Source: Armatimonadetes bacterium UBA5829 (GTDB lineage Bacteria > Armatimonadota > UBA5829). From it: 5,300 nucleotides of DNA. A program made the position numbers and the translations under genes. How positions within the stretch are numbered: position 1 is the first letter of the stretch; every line of letters starts with the position of its first letter. A model generated the notes under the pieces. It made no database searches. It saw only the letters and a program-made list of their open reading frames with translations, and had not been told where the DNA came from. Below are positions 4,999 through 5,300 of this stretch, piece after piece. Location of the stretch: positions 42,637-47,936 of the forward strand of contig DJHI01000206.1 in assembly GCA_002431715.1 (NCBI GenBank), in the 5' to 3' direction.

Positions 4999-5300
4999 TT
5001 AGTATTTTTGCAGGGCTGCGTGGACTATATTGGAGCATGCGCAGCGGAATTCTTTACCGATTCCGAGCATAAGTTTTTTTGCAGCGGCTCTTTGGGATAT
5101 GGGAGCCATTGGGCATTCGTTGTCAACAATGGGAAAATCGCAAACTTTAGTGAAGCGGATGATATCGCTCTCGCGGATATAGGCAAGGGGCCTTATAACT
5201 GAGAATTTCCCGCCGAAGTAGTCGCGCCGTATCGCCATTGTTTCGAGCCTGCCGTGCAGGAAGAGGTTCATTATTGCAGTATGAGCGAAGTCTTCAAGAT
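4999..5300 (-). CDS. ttcA: TtcA-family tRNA 2-thiocytidine biosynthesis protein, C-terminal part
   Basis: The last 99 codons of a PP-loop ATPase gene whose start lies off the right edge; the frame is open to base 5300 and ends in TAA at 4999-5001. TtcA activates C32 of certain tRNAs by adenylation and inserts sulphur carried by an iron-sulphur cluster. Visible family marks, counted from the right edge: LEDFAHTAIMNLFLHGRLETM (fragment residues 1-21), the equivalent of the family's HHxDDxxET-LxNLF-GRL-M helix just after the active site; SVIRPLAYIRESDI (33-46), the near-invariant V-I-R-P-L-A-Y strand; and FPIVDNECPMAPISQR (55-70), whose Cys62 corresponds to the third cluster ligand in TtcA. The SGGKDS loop and the CxxC pair should be upstream, outside the window. 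CAC (86-88) just before the C-terminal NIVHAAL is unusual. TtcA rather than TtuA/CTU1 is favoured by the RPLAY and NLF motifs; family confidence is high, substrate less so. Confidence 0.87.
   Translation of the reverse strand, partial: LEDFAHTAIMNLFLHGRLETMAIRRDYFGGKFSVIRPLAYIRESDIIRFTKVCDFPIVDNECPMAPISQRAAAKKLMLGIGKEFRCACSNIVHAALQKY

Overview
The window reads as a bacterial chromosome segment of moderate GC (about half) carrying six protein genes, two of them cut by the window edges. Short intergenic gaps, Shine-Dalgarno sites and an N-methylated prepilin cluster point to a bacterium with a type IV pilus or type II secretion-like machine. The lineage cannot be fixed from this sequence. The style (divergent minor prepilins, one with a calcium-loop insert) would fit an uncultivated environmental group such as Armatimonadota or a neighbour, but that is a guess.

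Layout, left to right. At 1-1119 (minus) is the N-terminal 373 codons of a large unrecognised protein with a GTG start and a strong ribosome binding site. A 193-base divergent gap (1120-1312) separates it from a complete nitroreductase-family flavoprotein gene (1313-1942, plus). The nitroreductase gene converges on the pilin operon, and the gap between them (1943-2261) is packed with inverted repeats. These fall into two similarly built modules sharing the 10-mer GGGATAAATG, with two further hairpins between. The whole right half is read leftwards: the 3' end of a ttcA-like tRNA-thiolation gene (4999-5300), a 91-base gap with a small dyad, then three tightly packed prepilin genes in the order PilV-like (4464-4907), PilW-like (3939-4463) and PilX-like (2262-3920).

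The three prepilins are likely co-transcribed and would be minor pilins: inner-membrane-anchored subunits that prime or cap the pilus after cleavage by PilD. They show a graded series at mature position 5: Glu in the PilW-like protein, Asp in the PilV-like protein and no acid in the PilX-like protein. The PilX-like protein is unusually large (552 aa). It carries four tandem 15-16-residue EF-hand-type calcium loops next to a repetitive, probably beta-rich ectodomain, and is the most distinctive gene here. The ttcA-like gene and the nitroreductase are ordinary housekeeping or accessory enzymes with no obvious functional link to the pilins.

No transposase, CRISPR array, rRNA, tRNA or phage gene was seen. 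The points most worth a second look are the calcium-loop PilX-like protein, the paired hairpin modules, and the unrecognised cysteine/histidine-bearing protein at the left edge.
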